From: [Flexibacter] sp. ATCC 35208
GTDB taxonomy: Bacteria; Bacteroidota; Bacteroidia; Chitinophagales; Chitinophagaceae
Reading direction: 5' to 3'
Assembly (NCBI RefSeq): GCF_001975825.1
Contig: NZ_MTKN01000014.1
Span: 1-64,000, forward strand
Length of the DNA stretch: 64,000 nt
Within the stretch, counting starts at the first letter, position 1. Each line of letters opens with the position of its first letter. The notes under the pieces were generated by a model that was not told where the DNA came from, ran no database searches, and worked only from the letters and a program-made list of their open reading frames with translations. The translations under genes and the position numbers were made by a program. Positions 43,082 through 51,752 of the stretch are shown one piece after another.

Positions 43082-43438
43082 TTATGCACAAGTCAGTGAT
43101 GCCAGTGAGCCTGCACAGATAGGGGTAGTAGCAGTACAGGTCGTACACCAGGTAGTGCCGCTACTGCTTGCTGCTGCTGATTTCAGAGATGCTTCTGACA
43201 GATCATTACCCCGGAAAGGAGGAATGCTGATGTTGTAAGAGCTTGGAGTATCCTGTACTACATTGATCTTTACATCAGATGGTACGTCAATGCCATGTGA
43301 TTTTAATACACCAGCAGGATCTGCAATGAATTTTTTTCTGAAGTCTTCATCGATGCCGCATTCGATGCGAATTGTATCAAGGGCGGATAGTGGAGCTGTC
43401 TTGCTCCATTTGCTAGCTTTTAGGTTTGCTGTGCTCAT
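43082..43438 (-). CDS. lanA: Lanthipeptide precursor with NHLP (nitrile-hydratase-like) leader
   Basis: A 118-residue precursor starting MSTANLKASKWSK. An in-frame ATG 30 bases upstream (43468) is less likely. The leader (about 1-90) has the NHLP pattern: DEDFRKKFIADPAGVLKSHG, then IDVPSDVKINVVQDTPS and NISIPPF, as in precursors of ProcM-like LanM enzymes. The core (about 91-118) starts SSSGTTWCTTCTATT, continues PICAGSLASLTCA, and has four Cys (98, 101, 108, 117) with 13 Ser/Thr, ideal for dehydration and thioether formation. No GG site is present; SLKSAAA (84-90) is the candidate cleavage zone. It is read toward lanM and should be co-transcribed with it. The mature peptide may be an antibiotic or a signal; the sequence does not tell. 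Confidence 0.9.
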   Translation of the reverse strand: MSTANLKASKWSKTAPLSALDTIRIECGIDEDFRKKFIADPAGVLKSHGIDVPSDVKINVVQDTPSSYNISIPPFRGNDLSEASLKSAAASSSGTTWCTTCTATTPICAGSLASLTCA

Positions 43439-43768
43439 GTTGAGATTGTTTTTATGTGAATACAACAAAAGAACAGGGGTGAAACCAGATTGTTTGAAAA
43501 GACATATTTATGTGGTATGTGACCCCATTTTTATGTGAGAAATTGAATTTGCATTTCCCCCGCTTTCCTACCCCTTTCACATACCCTACTTTTACATCAT
43601 CAGCGTAGGCTTTTTGTCCATTAAGACCAAAAATGACACCTTTTCCCTCCCTAAACCATGAAGACAGGGCGGTGAATACTCCCGATTCATCGCCCTCTTA
43701 ACTCTGTGAGCCTGGCCGTGTTCGCCATCAAGTCGGGGTTGTTGAGTGCTGATGAAGTGGGTGGACAT
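43439..43768. other. Non-coding interval upstream of the precursor gene
   Basis: It should contain the promoter of the lanthipeptide operon on the minus strand, but no clear CAAAnnTA element was found. A 12-bp stem-loop, AGGGCGGTGAAT and ATTCATCGCCCT (43666-43696, one G-T pair), lies in the middle and could end leftward or rightward transcription. Confidence 0.45.
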
Positions 43769-43798
43769 TTTTGATAAATGAATCGGAGTGCTATCTTT
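43769..43798 (+). promoter_or_regulatory. Bacteroidota-type promoter of the type IX cargo gene
   Basis: TTTG (43769-43772), 18-base spacer, TATCTTTG (43791-43798) match TTTG / TAnnTTTG. The start near 43805 lies between an upstream in-frame ATG (43788) and the ATG at 43824, which identifies the latter as the real start. Confidence 0.65.
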
Positions 43799-43823
43799 GT
43801 CTCAAAGTATAGCAATCTCTAAT

Positions 43824-45272
43824 ATGAATCGATTACTCATTGCATTGTGTTTCATTTGTTTAAATGGATATGGACAGAAAAAATACGGGGACCCGGATTT
43901 TGCGCTGAATATCCCCGATACCCTACAGGCCACATCTTCGGATACCAGTGTGGCAAGGGTGTTCCTGGAAGATCACAAATGGATGGTGCAGATTATGAAA
44001 GCGGGGGTAGTGGATATTACTACCGACAGCACGGTTGAAAAAATCACGATTGACAAGGCACCATTGACCATTACAGCACAAAGTTTTACAAAATGTTATG
44101 GTATGCCAGATCCTACCTTTACTGTAACTTATAAAGGATGGGTGTATGATGAATCGGATAGCGTTTTGAGTAGTCATCCTACTGTGAGGGCAGATGCTAC
44201 GAATGTATTGATACCCTCAGGAGCGAGTGCTGAGAACTATGATATTACTTACGTGAATGGAATGCTGACGGTGAATAAATTGCCTGTAGCGTCAATTACC
44301 GCTGATAAGGGAACGGTTATTTGTGGCCTGAAGACATTGCCTTTAAGCGCAGCTGGCAAGTATGCATATACATGGATGAGGAATGATTCTATTGTGGGTA
44401 AAGGCAACTCTTTGGAGGTGTCGGCTCCCGGCGATTATAAGGCAATTGCCGTGGATGTAAATGGATGTTCCAATACTTCGAATGTGATTGCTATGACACA
44501 GGTATTGGCGCCTGTTGTTGATTTTACTTTTGCCAGCGGTTGTACGGGTACTTCTGTTTATTTTACTAACAAAACAAAGGCCACAGGCGCGGTAGATTAT
44601 AGTTGGCATAGTGGCGATGGACAGAGTAGTGAGAATAACAGTGCGAGCTTTACTTATGCAAAGGTCGGTACATACACCGTTGTATTGACGGCTACGCCAC
44701 TCAGCTGTCCATCTTTGGGTGGCACCAGTATTCATGATGTAAAAATTACAGAACCAATGGCCGCGAAGGCATTGCCAACTGTGAAAGCGGAGCCGGGTAA
44801 GCCTGTGCAGCTGAATGCAAGAAAGATGGAAGGTGTGGCATATGAATGGTCGCCTAATAATGGATTGACTGATACAAAGGTGAGTGATCCAAAAGTAACT
44901 TTGAAAGCACCGGAAACTTATCTTATTAAGATGATGCAGAAGAATGGCTGTGTGACCACCGATACATTGAGAGTAAGTGTGGCCAATCCAAAAGCATTTA
45001 TGGTGCAGGAAGAGTTTTCACCAAATGGAGATAAACAGAATGACCTGTTGCAGGTATATGCAAAGACCATCAAGACGATCACTTCTTTTGATATCTTAGA
45101 TAGCATGGGCAACCAGGTGTATCAGAAACCTAAGAAAGGTGAAGTTGCCTGGGATGGTACGAATATGAAAGGAAAGAAAGTGCCGGAAGGAATTTATATC
45201 TGGATGGCAGTGGGGAATGATTATTATGGAAAGGTGGTGAGAGAACAGGGAACTGTAAAACTGACAAGATAA
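43824..45272 (+). CDS. Secreted protein with MBG, PKD-like and type IX sorting (CHU_C) domains
   Basis: A 482-residue secreted protein. Signal peptide 1-18 (CLNGYGQ). An MBG-type repeat (about 70-160) contains LTITAQSFTKCYGMPDPTFT and YDITYVNGMLTVNKLP. An Ig-like segment (about 165-235) and a PKD-like domain with FTFASGCTGTSVYFTN and TYAKVGTYTVVLTA (about 240-320) follow. After a second Ig-like module the C-terminal domain (about 400-482) has EEFSPNGDKQNDLLQV, FDILDSMGNQVYQKPKKG and VPEGIYIWMAVG, the type B type IX signal. It is likely a surface protein; no PorP/SprF gene follows, so display may use another copy. The promoter at 43769-43798 shows it is transcribed alone. Confidence 0.88.
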   Translation: MNRLLIALCFICLNGYGQKKYGDPDFALNIPDTLQATSSDTSVARVFLEDHKWMVQIMKAGVVDITTDSTVEKITIDKAPLTITAQSFTKCYGMPDPTFTVTYKGWVYDESDSVLSSHPTVRADATNVLIPSGASAENYDITYVNGMLTVNKLPVASITADKGTVICGLKTLPLSAAGKYAYTWMRNDSIVGKGNSLEVSAPGDYKAIAVDVNGCSNTSNVIAMTQVLAPVVDFTFASGCTGTSVYFTNKTKATGAVDYSWHSGDGQSSENNSASFTYAKVGTYTVVLTATPLSCPSLGGTSIHDVKITEPMAAKALPTVKAEPGKPVQLNARKMEGVAYEWSPNNGLTDTKVSDPKVTLKAPETYLIKMMQKNGCVTTDTLRVSVANPKAFMVQEEFSPNGDKQNDLLQVYAKTIKTITSFDILDSMGNQVYQKPKKGEVAWDGTNMKGKKVPEGIYIWMAVGNDYYGKVVREQGTVKLTR

Positions 45273-45282
45273 ATACCCGGTA

Positions 45283-45306
45283 GTGCCCGCCAGTAAGCGG
45301 GCACTC
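45283..45306 (+). terminator. Terminator after the type IX cargo gene
   Basis: Nine-bp perfect stem AGTGCCCGC and GCGGGCACT, loop CAGTAA, then CTTC. The T-run is short. Confidence 0.6.
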
Positions 45307-45378
45307 TTCATACATGGAGATGGTTAACTTCCGGAATTTGATAACATTACCTTAATATACCCGCGCTACTTCTTTTTA

Positions 45379-45386
45379 TATTTTTG
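45379..45386 (+). promoter_or_regulatory. Possible -7 element of the second sigma factor gene
   Basis: TATTTTTG matches TAnnTTTG 27 bases before the ATG at 45414. No -33 TTTG lies at the right spacing. Confidence 0.35.
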
Positions 45387-45413
45387 CTTTTTCAACAACT
45401 CCTTTCCATAACT

Positions 45414-45962
45414 ATGTGCCAACGTTATACCGTAGCAGACATTAAGGAGGGTAATCAAAAAGCCTTCTCGTCTGTTTATGAAGAGTATAAGGATAAGCTG
45501 TATTTCCTCCTGCTGGGCAGGACAAAATCAGCGTACCTGGCACAGGAAGTCGTACAGAAAACCTTTGTAAAGGTCTGGACCCACCGCGATACACTCAATC
45601 CTGATATTAATATAGATGTACAAATTTTCCGCATTGCCCGCTCTCTCATGATCGATGAGTTGCGTAAACTAGCTGTTGAGAAAAAACGCATGGGCGTAGT
45701 AGCAACTACTGAATCAGACGATAGCGTCAATAACCAGTATCAGGCACGCGAAACCCGCATTGCCATTGAAAAAATTCTCAGTGCCATGCCGGAACAGGGC
45801 CAACTGGTGTTCCGCCTTAGCAGAGAAGAAGGAAAGACCTATAATGAAATAGCACAACAACTGTCTATTTCCCCCAAAACGGTTGAATACCATATCTCCA
45901 GGATACTAAGTGTGCTGCGCAAAGCCCTCCTCCTCGTCCTCCTAATGTTAACAAATTATTAA
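45414..45962 (+). CDS. ECF sigma factor of Sus-type locus 2
   Basis: A 182-residue ECF sigma factor from MCQRYTVADIKEGNQKAF; an in-frame ATG at 45384 lies inside the candidate promoter and is less likely. Region 2 is at about 15-85 (FSSVYEEYKDKLYFLLL, then EVVQKTFVKVWTHRD). Region 4 is at about 118-175, with the helix-turn-helix KTYNEIAQQLSISPKTVEYHISRIL. The tail is short and hydrophobic. The FecR gene lies 51 bp downstream and the SusC gene follows. The SusC of this locus lacks the STN domain that normally couples the receptor to FecR, so the signal route here is unclear. Confidence 0.92.
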   Translation: MCQRYTVADIKEGNQKAFSSVYEEYKDKLYFLLLGRTKSAYLAQEVVQKTFVKVWTHRDTLNPDINIDVQIFRIARSLMIDELRKLAVEKKRMGVVATTESDDSVNNQYQARETRIAIEKILSAMPEQGQLVFRLSREEGKTYNEIAQQLSISPKTVEYHISRILSVLRKALLLVLLMLTNY

Positions 45963-46013
45963 GCGCCAGGGTATTCCCAATTTACAAACGAATAGTAGTT
46001 AGAAACAGTTCAA

Positions 46014-47015
46014 ATGAAGATCACCAGCGAACAGGTTGCACGTTTTATTACCAACAATTGTAGTCCGGAAGAAGCGGAAATGCTCGCTGCGTGGTTTGCT
46101 GAACACCCAGATGACCTGATCAGTACACCAGAATGGGAGGAATTCGTTACACAGCAACGCATACCTGAAGAAACAGATGCGGCTATGTGGCAATACATTA
46201 CCCAACACTCTAAGCGTACACCGAAGGTTTATTACTTCCGCAGAATAGCTGCTGCAGCTGCTGTCATTGGAATAATAGGCGCAAGTGTGCTCCTGTGGAA
46301 ACCACAGCAACAACGGTACTTACAGGCTACGCTGGTAGACACTACCACCGTAAGGTATACCCTGATCAGTAACGACAAAAAGCATGACCAGACTTACCAG
46401 CTGGAAGATGGTACTACAGTCGTACTCTCTTCAGGTAGTAAACTGAAACATGTTTTGCACTTCGGGCGTCAACAACGTTATATTCAATTAGAAGGTAAAG
46501 CCTTCTTTGATGTAGCGAAAGACAAAGACAGACCATTTACTGTAGAAGCGGGCGGATTGACCACGACTGCATTGGGTACATCCTTCCGTATCACTGCTTT
46601 AAAAGGCGAAGTACACGTACAACTGATCTCTGGTAAAGTAGTGGTGAAAAAGGCCAGCACCACTTTTAAACCAGTATACCTGAATCCCGGCCAACAATTG
46701 GTATTTAACACGCAGCAGGAGAAAGCTATCGTATCTGATAACAAGCTGCCTTCGCTGAAAACCACACCTGCAAAGATTGCCGCTAATGAGACTAAAGGAC
46801 AAGTGTTTCACCAGGAACCACTGAAAAATGTGTTCCTTACTTTACAAAGTTATTATCATACCAGTATCACCTTCGACGAACAACAGTTGAAGAATATGAA
46901 GTTCTCCGGTACTTATGCCGATACTGACAGTGTAGCAGATCTGCTCTCTGTCATTACACTGGTGAATGGATTAAAACTCGAAAAAACAGCTACAGGGTAC
47001 AACATCACCCGATAA
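46014..47015 (+). CDS. FecR family anti-sigma factor of Sus-type locus 2
   Basis: A 333-residue regulator. A short cytoplasmic part (1-76), one membrane helix (about 77-95; RIAAAAAVIGIIGASVLLW), then the periplasmic FecR domain (about 130-235) with QLEDGTTVVLSSGSKLKHVL and YIQLEGKAFFDVAKDKDRPF. The C-terminal DUF4974-type module (about 262-332) has VFHQEPLKNVFLTLQSYYHT and FSGTYADTDSVADLLSVI. All domains of the family are present. The downstream SusC begins 27 bp later, and there is no intergenic hairpin of the kind seen in loci 1 and 3. Confidence 0.92.
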   Translation: MKITSEQVARFITNNCSPEEAEMLAAWFAEHPDDLISTPEWEEFVTQQRIPEETDAAMWQYITQHSKRTPKVYYFRRIAAAAAVIGIIGASVLLWKPQQQRYLQATLVDTTTVRYTLISNDKKHDQTYQLEDGTTVVLSSGSKLKHVLHFGRQQRYIQLEGKAFFDVAKDKDRPFTVEAGGLTTTALGTSFRITALKGEVHVQLISGKVVVKKASTTFKPVYLNPGQQLVFNTQQEKAIVSDNKLPSLKTTPAKIAANETKGQVFHQEPLKNVFLTLQSYYHTSITFDEQQLKNMKFSGTYADTDSVADLLSVITLVNGLKLEKTATGYNITR

Positions 47016-47042
47016 CAGGATCATACATAAATACAGAATAAC

Positions 47043-50039
47043 ATGACATTTAGAGGAAAAAGACCGTTTCCGCGACACGCGGTGCTGCTCTTATTTGCCG
47101 TATTGCTGCATTTAAAAGTTTTTGCCCAAACGGGAGATATCAAAGGTTTGATCAGAACGGAAAAGGGAGAACCCCTGCCCGGTGCTACTGTCATCCTGAC
47201 CCGTAATGCTTCTTCTTTTTCTAAGGTAACACGCACAGATTCTATCGGATTATTCCGCTTTTCAAAAGTACCTGCTGATACCGGGTATGTGATCAAAGCA
47301 AGTTACATTGGTTATACCACACACGTAAGCGAGCGCTATAACGTAAAGGCCAATGATCAGTTATCCCTCGCATTTAAAATGCAGGAAAACAATGGTCAGC
47401 TCAGCGACGTTGTCGTTATTGGCTACGGTAGCAGAAGCCGTAGTGAAATGGTAGGGGCGGTAACCACTGTGAAGAAAGAAGATTTCAATATAGGTGTATA
47501 TAGCGATCCGGTGCAGATGCTGCAAGGTAAAGTAGCAGGTCTGAATATTTCAAGAAGTGGTAACCCCAATGAAAATGCGGCTGTAATCCTCCGTGGTCCT
47601 TCTTCTTTCAGATCTGGTACGGATGCCTACGAACCTTTTTATGTGATCGATGGTGTACCAGGTGCATCTATCTATAGTGTAGCACCTGGTGATATTGAAA
47701 GTATGGAAGTGCTGAAAGACGCGGTGTCTACTTCTATCTACGGTTCCCGTGCGGCAAATGGTGTGATCATCATCACTACCCGCAAGGTGCGTTCCGGACA
47801 ATCACACCTCTCTTATAGTACGTATGGTGCGGTAGAAAGAATTTCCAATACCATTAAAATGGCCTCCGCTTCCCAGCTGCGTTCTTACCTGGCTGCGAAT
47901 AATGTGACCATTGATGCGATCAATGATGATGGCGTAAGTAATACTGACTGGCAGAAAGAAGTAACCCGTACCGGTTTTTCTCACAACCATAATCTGGCTT
48001 TCAGTGGTAGCAACCAGCAATCTTCTTATGGTGTGAGTGTGAACTACCTGAACAATGAAGGTATCATCAAAGGATCTGCTATGGATCGACTGGTGATCCG
48101 TACCAATGTACAGCATCGTGCTTTTAAGGATCGGCTGAAGCTGGATATGAATGTGACCAACAGTGTCACTAATGGTAAACAGATCCCTTCTCAGGTGCTG
48201 AGCAATATGCTTACTTATATGCCTACTGTACCTGTGAAGAATGCAGATGGTAGCTATTATGAAGACAGAACACGTACTACTGGTACCAGTGGTTATTACA
48301 ACCCCGTAGCGCTGATCAATGATAATACCATTCAAAGCAAGTCAAACATCCTGTTGATAAATGGTATTGCAACTGTGAATATCCTGAAAGGACTGGATTT
48401 TACTACCTCTGTTTCTTATCAGAAACAGCGCAATGATACAGATCTGTATTATAACAGTTCTTCTATGCTGGCACAGGATTATACAGGGTATGCACAGCGT
48501 ACGAATGTATCCAATACCAAGAAAGTACTGGAATCATTCGCCACCTATGAAAGACGATTCGGTAAGCACGGCATTAAATTGCTGGGTGGTTATAGCTGGC
48601 AGGAAGATCGCAATGGCGATGGTTACCAGGTGAGCGGTTATAACTTTGTATCTGACGATCTGAAGTGGAATAACCTGGGTCAGGGTAATGGTACGACGGT
48701 CAACTATGGTGATATCTATGTGTCTACCCTGAGACTGATCTCTTTTTATGGCAGGGCCTTTTATGATTATGATGGTCGATTCCTGTTTCAGGGATCTCTG
48801 CGTCGTGATGGTTCTTCTGCATTTGGTAAGAATAATCGTTGGGGCTATTTCCCTTCTGCATCCGTGGGTTGGAATATCCACAATGAACGTTTCATGAAAG
48901 ATGTGAATTTTGTGAATGTACTGAAGGTACGTGCTGGTTATGGTGTGGTGGGTAATTCTACCGGCTTCAATGCTTACACTTCCCGTTTGATCTATGGTAG
49001 CGGTTCTTCTTACTTCTATTATAATGGCGAATGGATCAATTCCCTGACACCTGTACAAAATGATAATCCTGATCTGAAATGGGAGCGTACCGCTACGATG
49101 AACGTAGGTGTGGATTTCGTATTGTTCGGCAATAAACTGAGTGGTAGTGTGGATGTGTATGACAAGCGTACGACTGATCTGATTGGCGATTACACGGTAT
49201 CTACTACACAATATCCTTATAGCACGATGACCGCGAATGTGGGTGCCATGAGCAATAAGGGTATTGAACTGGCTCTGAGTACGACACCTGTAAAGACAGG
49301 TAAGTTTACCTGGACATCATCCGTCACCCTCGCGCACAATGTGAATAAAATCACTTCTATCTCCAACGACCTGTTTAGTGCATCGCAGTTTTACACGGCA
49401 GCATTCAGTGCACGCGGACAATCTGGTATCAGTGGCTACCAGATCATTAAAGAAGGAAAGCCGTTGGGCTCTTTCTATACCCTGCAATATGCGGGTAAAG
49501 ATGCAGATGGCAGGTCTACTTTCGTAGCCGCTGATGGTACGGTGTCTACAGATAGTACTGCATTCACGAATTTCCGTGTCACCGGTTCTGCACAACCTAA
49601 GTTAATCTATGGCTGGAACAATACTTTCCGTTATGGCCAGTTCGACCTCAACATCTTTGTACGCGGGGTGTATGGCAACCAGATCCTGAATGCCACCCGT
49701 GCTGATATGAATGCACCTATTTATGCCAATACCACCAATGTACCCGTAAGTACATTATCTGAATCTATCAATGACGATAAGGATCATTTCATTTCCAGCC
49801 GTTATGTAGAGAGCGGTTCTTACCTGCGACTGGACAATGCTACTCTGGGGTATTCATTTGCTACAAAGAAGAACTATCAGTTGCGTGTGTATGCTTCGGG
49901 CAATAACCTGTTCATCATTACAAAGTACAAAGGGATAGATCCTGAAATCAACGTGTCTGGACAGACACCAGGCATTGACAACCGTAGTTACTATCCTAAA
50001 ACCCGTACGTTCCTGCTGGGATTGAATGTTACATTTTAA
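47043..50039 (+). CDS. SusC/RagA-type importer without STN domain
   Basis: A 998-residue outer-membrane protein. Signal peptide (about 1-29, ending KVFAQ), directly followed by the carboxypeptidase-D regulatory-like domain (about 31-115; GLIRTEKGEPLPGATVILTR). The plug (about 120-245) contains VVVIGYGSRSRSEMVGAVTT, FYVIDGVPGASIYS and AVSTSIYGSRAANGVIIITT. The barrel follows, with SusC lines such as FGKNNRWGYFPSASVGWNI and NPDLKWERTATMNVGVDF. The C-terminus TFLLGLNVTF is typical. In contrast to the importers of loci 1 and 3 there is no STN domain between signal peptide and CarboxypepD domain, although the gene is preceded by a sigma/FecR pair. SusD follows after 14 bp. Substrate unknown. Confidence 0.95.
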   Translation: MTFRGKRPFPRHAVLLLFAVLLHLKVFAQTGDIKGLIRTEKGEPLPGATVILTRNASSFSKVTRTDSIGLFRFSKVPADTGYVIKASYIGYTTHVSERYNVKANDQLSLAFKMQENNGQLSDVVVIGYGSRSRSEMVGAVTTVKKEDFNIGVYSDPVQMLQGKVAGLNISRSGNPNENAAVILRGPSSFRSGTDAYEPFYVIDGVPGASIYSVAPGDIESMEVLKDAVSTSIYGSRAANGVIIITTRKVRSGQSHLSYSTYGAVERISNTIKMASASQLRSYLAANNVTIDAINDDGVSNTDWQKEVTRTGFSHNHNLAFSGSNQQSSYGVSVNYLNNEGIIKGSAMDRLVIRTNVQHRAFKDRLKLDMNVTNSVTNGKQIPSQVLSNMLTYMPTVPVKNADGSYYEDRTRTTGTSGYYNPVALINDNTIQSKSNILLINGIATVNILKGLDFTTSVSYQKQRNDTDLYYNSSSMLAQDYTGYAQRTNVSNTKKVLESFATYERRFGKHGIKLLGGYSWQEDRNGDGYQVSGYNFVSDDLKWNNLGQGNGTTVNYGDIYVSTLRLISFYGRAFYDYDGRFLFQGSLRRDGSSAFGKNNRWGYFPSASVGWNIHNERFMKDVNFVNVLKVRAGYGVVGNSTGFNAYTSRLIYGSGSSYFYYNGEWINSLTPVQNDNPDLKWERTATMNVGVDFVLFGNKLSGSVDVYDKRTTDLIGDYTVSTTQYPYSTMTANVGAMSNKGIELALSTTPVKTGKFTWTSSVTLAHNVNKITSISNDLFSASQFYTAAFSARGQSGISGYQIIKEGKPLGSFYTLQYAGKDADGRSTFVAADGTVSTDSTAFTNFRVTGSAQPKLIYGWNNTFRYGQFDLNIFVRGVYGNQILNATRADMNAPIYANTTNVPVSTLSESINDDKDHFISSRYVESGSYLRLDNATLGYSFATKKNYQLRVYASGNNLFIITKYKGIDPEINVSGQTPGIDNRSYYPKTRTFLLGLNVTF

Positions 50040-50053
50040 AATTACACTGAAGA

Positions 50054-51562
50054 ATGAAAGCATTATTATATATCGCTATTTCCGCTACGCTGATGATGGC
50101 TGCAGCAGGATGTACCAACCTGGATGTGCCTGTCGAATCACAACTGACCACTATTCCAAATACACAGCAAGGCTATGTGGCGGCGACTGGTTCTGTATAC
50201 CAAAAAATGTCAAGTCAGTCCTTTGCGGTTGACTTCTGGAGAGTCATAGAATTGTCTACCGATGAGGCAATGATTCCAAACAGGAATGGTAGCTATTATG
50301 ACAATGGCAGTTACATCAAGTTGCACAAACATAGCTGGACTACCTCAGATCTGGATGCACCATGGAACTGGGGATACAGTGGTATCTCGGAATGTAACCG
50401 GGTATTGAACCTGTTGTCAAAAGCAGATTCCAGTGCACTGCGTACACAGTTTACGGCAGAGATCCGTACGATGCGTGCGTTGTTTTACTTCTATATGATG
50501 GACTTGTATGGCAATGTACCTATCACCACTTATGGTAGTACTGAGAGCCCTACCCAGTCTACCCGTGCAGAAGTATTTGACTATATCGAAAGTGAATTGC
50601 TGGCCGCAGTACCGGGATTAGGTGCGCCTGCTACTGTAACACTGGAATATTACGGACGTCCTACTTTGTGGATGGCGTATGCATTGCTGCAGAAGCTTTA
50701 CCTGAATGCAGAATATTATACAGGTACGGCAAGATATGATGACGCGGTTACTTATGGGAATAAGATCATGAGCGAATCAGGATTGTCATTGGAAAAGAGT
50801 TATATGGATCTGTTTAGTCCGGATAATACAGCTAACAACGAAACCATCTTTGTGGCAGTATTTGACGCCAATAAAGCACAGGGAAACTATTTTACCCGTT
50901 ACACCCTGCATGGAACATTGAAGGCGAAATACGGGCTTAATTTCAGTCCTAGTAATGCCATGTGTACTTCTCCTGAGTTCTTTGATCTGTTCAGTTTAAC
51001 TGGTGATGCAAGAGATACGACCTGGTTATCGGGTTTACAATATGATTTTGCGGGCACTGCGGTGAAGAATGGCAGTTATCAGCTGAACCTGACCCGGGAG
51101 ATTACATTGACAGATGCGGCGACTATGAATGTGGGTGCGGAGGTGAATGGTGTTTCCTGTGGTGCAAGGTCTGTCAAGTTTTATCCTGACCCGAATGCGG
51201 TGAGCCGTTATCAGAACAATGATATTCCTGTACTGAGGCTGGCGGATGTATACCTGATGCAGGCGGAAGCACTGTTGCGTAGTGGGGGTAGCACCACTAC
51301 AGCCGTGGAGTTGTTTAATAAAGTACGTGCAAGGGTGAGTGCACCTACGGTGACTACAATCACCCTGCAGGATATTTTGGATGAGAGAGGTCGTGAGCTG
51401 GCATGGGAAGGTTGGAGAAGGAATGACCTGATCCGTTTTGGTAAGTGGGAAGATGCGTGGGGCTTTAAGACCGGTGGTGAGGGGACTTTTAGAAGATTGT
51501 TCCCTATCCCGGCTACAGAGATCGTGTTGAATGCAAATTTAGTGCAGAACGCAGGGTATTGA
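50054..51562 (+). CDS. SusD/RagB-type surface lipoprotein of locus 2
   Basis: A 502-residue lipoprotein. The lipobox in MMAAAGCTNL (Cys about 20) gives membrane anchoring. SusD hallmarks are RTMRALFYFYMMDLYGNVPI (split over helix and turn), PTLWMAYALLQKLYLNAEYY, LRLADVYLMQAEALLRSG and the terminal DERGRELAWEGWRRNDLIRF and FPIPATEIVLN-type lines. It partners the SusC 14 bp upstream. A strong terminator (51570-51605) ends the operon eight bases after the stop, so no degrading enzyme belongs to this locus. Confidence 0.94.
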   Translation: MKALLYIAISATLMMAAAGCTNLDVPVESQLTTIPNTQQGYVAATGSVYQKMSSQSFAVDFWRVIELSTDEAMIPNRNGSYYDNGSYIKLHKHSWTTSDLDAPWNWGYSGISECNRVLNLLSKADSSALRTQFTAEIRTMRALFYFYMMDLYGNVPITTYGSTESPTQSTRAEVFDYIESELLAAVPGLGAPATVTLEYYGRPTLWMAYALLQKLYLNAEYYTGTARYDDAVTYGNKIMSESGLSLEKSYMDLFSPDNTANNETIFVAVFDANKAQGNYFTRYTLHGTLKAKYGLNFSPSNAMCTSPEFFDLFSLTGDARDTTWLSGLQYDFAGTAVKNGSYQLNLTREITLTDAATMNVGAEVNGVSCGARSVKFYPDPNAVSRYQNNDIPVLRLADVYLMQAEALLRSGGSTTTAVELFNKVRARVSAPTVTTITLQDILDERGRELAWEGWRRNDLIRFGKWEDAWGFKTGGEGTFRRLFPIPATEIVLNANLVQNAGY

Positions 51563-51569
51563 TATGTGA

Positions 51570-51605
51570 AGAGGGTGTATCATGAGTTAGATACACCCTC
51601 TTTTT
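51570..51605 (+). terminator. Terminator of Sus-type locus 2
   Basis: Perfect 12-bp stem AGAGGGTGTATC and GATACACCCTCT around an 8-base loop, ending in five T's. Confidence 0.88.
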
Positions 51606-51752
51606 CTGAAAATGGTTTTCATCCCCCGTTGGTGAATTCCCCCTTTCATGAATGTTTTAATTCGGATACCTGATGAAGCCAGATTCCATTTTATACGTTT
51701 CTCAGGAGTTTCATTAATTAATGAATACACCCTCCTTTTTTAATGTGATTGA

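Noticed and set aside
40110..43438. Relation to pinensin-type lantibiotics of Chitinophaga
   Set aside because: Pinensins are made by a split LanB-type dehydratase and separate cyclase; here there is a single LanM and an NHLP-type leader.
48534..49211. Long minus-strand frame (225 codons) inside the locus 2 susC
   Set aside because: It lies antisense to a certain SusC gene, is rich in Ile/Thr/His/Arg as expected from reversed barrel codons, and shows no domain.
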